38,745 nt of DNA from Paludibacteraceae bacterium (GTDB lineage: Bacteria > Bacteroidota > Bacteroidia > Bacteroidales > Paludibacteraceae), in contig JAFTHS010000056.1 in assembly GCA_017457295.1 (NCBI GenBank), forward strand, positions 1-38,745. The letters are read 5' to 3'. Shown piece by piece: positions 36,554 through 38,745 of the stretch. Position numbers and translations under genes: made by a program. Under the pieces are notes generated by a model. That model searched no databases and was not told the DNA's origin. It worked only from the letters and a program-made list of their open reading frames with translations. Position 1 is the stretch's first letter. Every line of letters starts with the position of its first letter.

Positions 36554-37324
36554 ATGAAAAACAAAATCACTTTATTATGCCTCGTTTGCATAATCATTCA
36601 AGCATGCAATCATCCTGTTACTTTTGTGGGACACCGCGGTAGTTTACTTGGGGTGGAGAATACAGAAGAAGCATTCATTAACGGAGCTACACATTTCGGT
36701 TACCAGGGATTGGAGTGTGATGTAAAAGTCACTGTGGATAGCCAACTCGTTTGCTGGCATGATGACCATCTGCAACGTGCAGGAATAGATAGTATAATGA
36801 TTCCTACTACAACTCTAAATCAACTACAATCTATCACCCTTGTGCAAACACGTAAAGACATTACCTATACCGCCAAAATATGTACAGTGGACCGATATTT
36901 GCAGATATGCAAAGAGAATAAAGTATTCCCCGTTATTGAACTGAAATGGGGCATCGGATTGAATAATAATGACATGACGCTTTTTCCTGTGCTATACGAA
37001 CTAATAGAAAAACATGGTTTAATAGAAGAGGCCGTGATACTAACTTCGATGCAGCAATCTATTGAGTACATCCGCACTAACTATCCGCAACTGACATGCC
37101 AGTGGTTACGCCACACTGTAAAAGAAGAAGATTATGCATGGTGTAAACAGTGGGATGTCGCACTTAGTGTAGCACACACATCTGTCACAGAGGAAGTGAT
37201 AGCACGTAGCAAAGAGATGGGAAAAGTAGTAGCAACATGGACTGTTAATCAAGTAGCAGACTATGAGCGTGTTAAAGAATTAGGGTGCAAATATGTAACC
37301 ACCGATTATCTAGAAATAAATTAA
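36554..37324 (+). CDS. Glycerophosphodiester phosphodiesterase lipoprotein, 256 aa
   Basis: GDPD-family TIM barrel that hydrolyses glycerophosphodiesters to glycerol 3-phosphate and an alcohol. A lipobox IQAC (Cys18) makes it a lipoprotein. Catalytic and metal residues are in VGHRGS (His27, Arg28), LECDVK (Glu54, Asp56) and CWHDD (His69); IELKW is also typical. The next gene is a close paralogue with the same residues at the same positions, so the pair arose by tandem duplication. Confidence 0.93.
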   Translation: MKNKITLLCLVCIIIQACNHPVTFVGHRGSLLGVENTEEAFINGATHFGYQGLECDVKVTVDSQLVCWHDDHLQRAGIDSIMIPTTTLNQLQSITLVQTRKDITYTAKICTVDRYLQICKENKVFPVIELKWGIGLNNNDMTLFPVLYELIEKHGLIEEAVILTSMQQSIEYIRTNYPQLTCQWLRHTVKEEDYAWCKQWDVALSVAHTSVTEEVIARSKEMGKVVATWTVNQVADYERVKELGCKYVTTDYLEIN

Positions 37325-37343
37325 CCAACAAAATGTATACAAC

Positions 37344-38745
37344 ATGAGAAAACTTCTACTACTATGCTGCATTACATGCACTTTCGTTCAAGTATATGCC
37401 TGGAAACCTCTTTTTGCAGGCCACCGCGGTAGTTATCGCGGAGTCGAGAATACCGAAGAGGCTATGATGAATGGTATTAACCACTATGGTTATACCGGTT
37501 TAGAGATTGATGTCAAAACAACCAAAGATGGAGAATATATCTGCTGGCACGATGATGATTTGAGCCGTGTAGGACATGAAGTTAGTATTCCCAATAGTAA
37601 TTTTGCTGATATCAAGGACCTCACTCTTACTCAAACACGCAGTGGTGTAACTTATACCGCCAAGATTTTGACAGTAGATCGCTATCTTGAGATTTGTAAG
37701 GAGAATAACGTGTTCCCAATCATTGAGCTCAAATGGGCTACAGGTATCAATAACAACGATATGAGCCGTTTCCATGGACTATACAAATTGATTGAAAAGC
37801 ACGGACTTATAGAAGAAGCACGCATATTAACTTCCATGAAAAAGTCATTGGAACATGTACGCACTAATTACCCAGCACTCAAATGCCAATTCCTCTGCTA
37901 TGAGGTGAGTGAGGCTAATTATGAATGGTGCAAAACATGGGGAATCAATCCCAGTGTACAAACAGGCGGACTCAGCAAGTATATGGCTCGCAAATGCCAC
38001 GACGCAGGAATGGAAGTAGCATGTTGGACGGTTAACAGTCTAGCTTCTTACCAACAACACGGCGAACTCGGTTGTACTACTATGACCTGCGACTACCTCA
38101 TGGCATCCGAAATGCCAGAACTAGAGGAAGTCGATTGGGAAGCTCTGGCACCTACTCAACCTGTAGATACATTATATATCACTGAACTATTCAATCATAG
38201 TGAAACTGCAGGCACTCTCCCTGCGGGGTTTCCAACTACGTTAGAAGGTAATTATAAGAATGCCCAAGAGGCTGCCTATATAGATGGTGTATTCTATGTG
38301 GCAGACTACAACCAACGCAAAGTGGTGGCTATAGATACTGCTGGCAACATCTTCGAATCAGGTATTGAACATCCTAATCTTCGCCACGGTATCTGCCGCG
38401 ATGATGCTGCTAACTTAATCCTGCATACTTCCCCTGATGCAACTATACCAACGCAATTGACGGTATATAAACCCAATGACACGACAGAGTATGTGATTGA
38501 TATAAAACTCAACAACAATGGTCAAACCAACTTTCCTACTGCTAGTGGAGACATTTTCTCTGCTGCTGGTGGATATGTATATTTCTTCCCTAACGGACAG
38601 AATGTCGTAGAAGTAGTTAAGATTGCTAATGGTAACTTTGTTTCTACTACCTCATGTGCAGTAAGCATGACGGGTACTACTGCTGGCTACGTGATTCCAA
38701 TTGACAACACCCCTAATCATTTCATTTACCAAGTGCGTGCCAATG
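37344..38745 (+). CDS. Secreted GDPD-family protein with extra C-terminal domain, partial (467 aa seen)
   Basis: Runs off the right edge without a stop. A signal peptide ends about residue 19 (VYA), with no lipobox, so this paralogue is secreted or periplasmic. The GDPD domain (about 20-250) has AGHRGS (His27, Arg28), LEIDVK (Glu54, Asp56) and CWHDD (His69) at the same numbers as the upstream gene. After about residue 250 comes an acidic linker (SEMPELEEVDWEAL) and at least 200 residues unlike GDPD, with strand-rich segments such as AAYIDGVFYVADYNQRKVVAID that resemble beta-propeller blades. The combination suggests a surface or periplasmic enzyme with a binding module. The end and function of the second domain are unknown. 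Confidence 0.88.
   Translation, partial: MRKLLLLCCITCTFVQVYAWKPLFAGHRGSYRGVENTEEAMMNGINHYGYTGLEIDVKTTKDGEYICWHDDDLSRVGHEVSIPNSNFADIKDLTLTQTRSGVTYTAKILTVDRYLEICKENNVFPIIELKWATGINNNDMSRFHGLYKLIEKHGLIEEARILTSMKKSLEHVRTNYPALKCQFLCYEVSEANYEWCKTWGINPSVQTGGLSKYMARKCHDAGMEVACWTVNSLASYQQHGELGCTTMTCDYLMASEMPELEEVDWEALAPTQPVDTLYITELFNHSETAGTLPAGFPTTLEGNYKNAQEAAYIDGVFYVADYNQRKVVAIDTAGNIFESGIEHPNLRHGICRDDAANLILHTSPDATIPTQLTVYKPNDTTEYVIDIKLNNNGQTNFPTASGDIFSAAGGYVYFFPNGQNVVEVVKIANGNFVSTTSCAVSMTGTTAGYVIPIDNTPNHFIYQVRAN

Overview
The window looks like a chromosomal segment of a member of the Bacteroidota, most likely Bacteroidales. I base this on at least fourteen promoters with the group-specific pattern TTTG (or CTTG), 19-20 nt, then TAnnTTTG; on the near absence of Shine-Dalgarno sequences; and on the gene set (lipoprotein form of TamA, TonB-dependent receptor with a carboxypeptidase-like N-domain, lipid A kinase, lipoproteins). 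I cannot name a genus from sequence reading alone.

Layout. 1-250: a leftward promoter and a 190-nt leader holding four 11-bp tandem repeats, serving a gene outside the window. 364-1602: a small Asp-box repeat protein, a lipoprotein rhodanese and a short YdeI-family protein. 1735-9479: a complete type II-C CRISPR-Cas locus with cas9 (1493 aa), cas1 and cas2 on the + strand, an array of 21 perfect 47-bp repeats plus one broken repeat with 21 spacers of 29-30 bp, then a tracrRNA. Both the promoter and the direction of the tracrRNA anti-repeat show that crRNAs are made from the minus strand, towards cas2. 9522-10403: an HTH-Fic protein with a palindromic operator in its promoter. 10506-12608: fabD and an aminotransferase on the minus strand. 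12801-16044: 2-hydroxyacid dehydrogenase, pepT and gcvT on the plus strand. 16110-21062: a four-gene minus-strand operon (iorA, iorB, aminotransferase, CoA-transferase) that reads as a 2-oxoacid or amino-acid fermentation module. 21343-26504: TonB-dependent receptor and mutS, then a small lipoprotein. 26952-35409: a six-gene minus-strand envelope operon (tamL, rnhB, sppA, lpxK, MsbA-like ABC exporter, phosphodiester-glycosidase-like protein). 35766-38745: a TrmH-type RNA methyltransferase and two tandem glycerophosphodiester phosphodiesterase paralogues, the second running off the end.

The most notable structure is the tracrRNA end of the CRISPR locus. The last repeat appears to be cut in two by a 91-bp cassette carrying two back-to-back promoters. 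One half-repeat is the start of the pre-crRNA and the other half is the anti-repeat of the tracrRNA, with a 5-bp duplication at the cut. The anti-repeat pairs with the crRNA repeat over 20 nt with no bulge. The broken repeat sits beside the crRNA promoter while all other repeats are identical, which suggests that new spacers enter at the opposite, cas2-proximal end. The last ~150 codons of cas9 also change arginine codon use abruptly.
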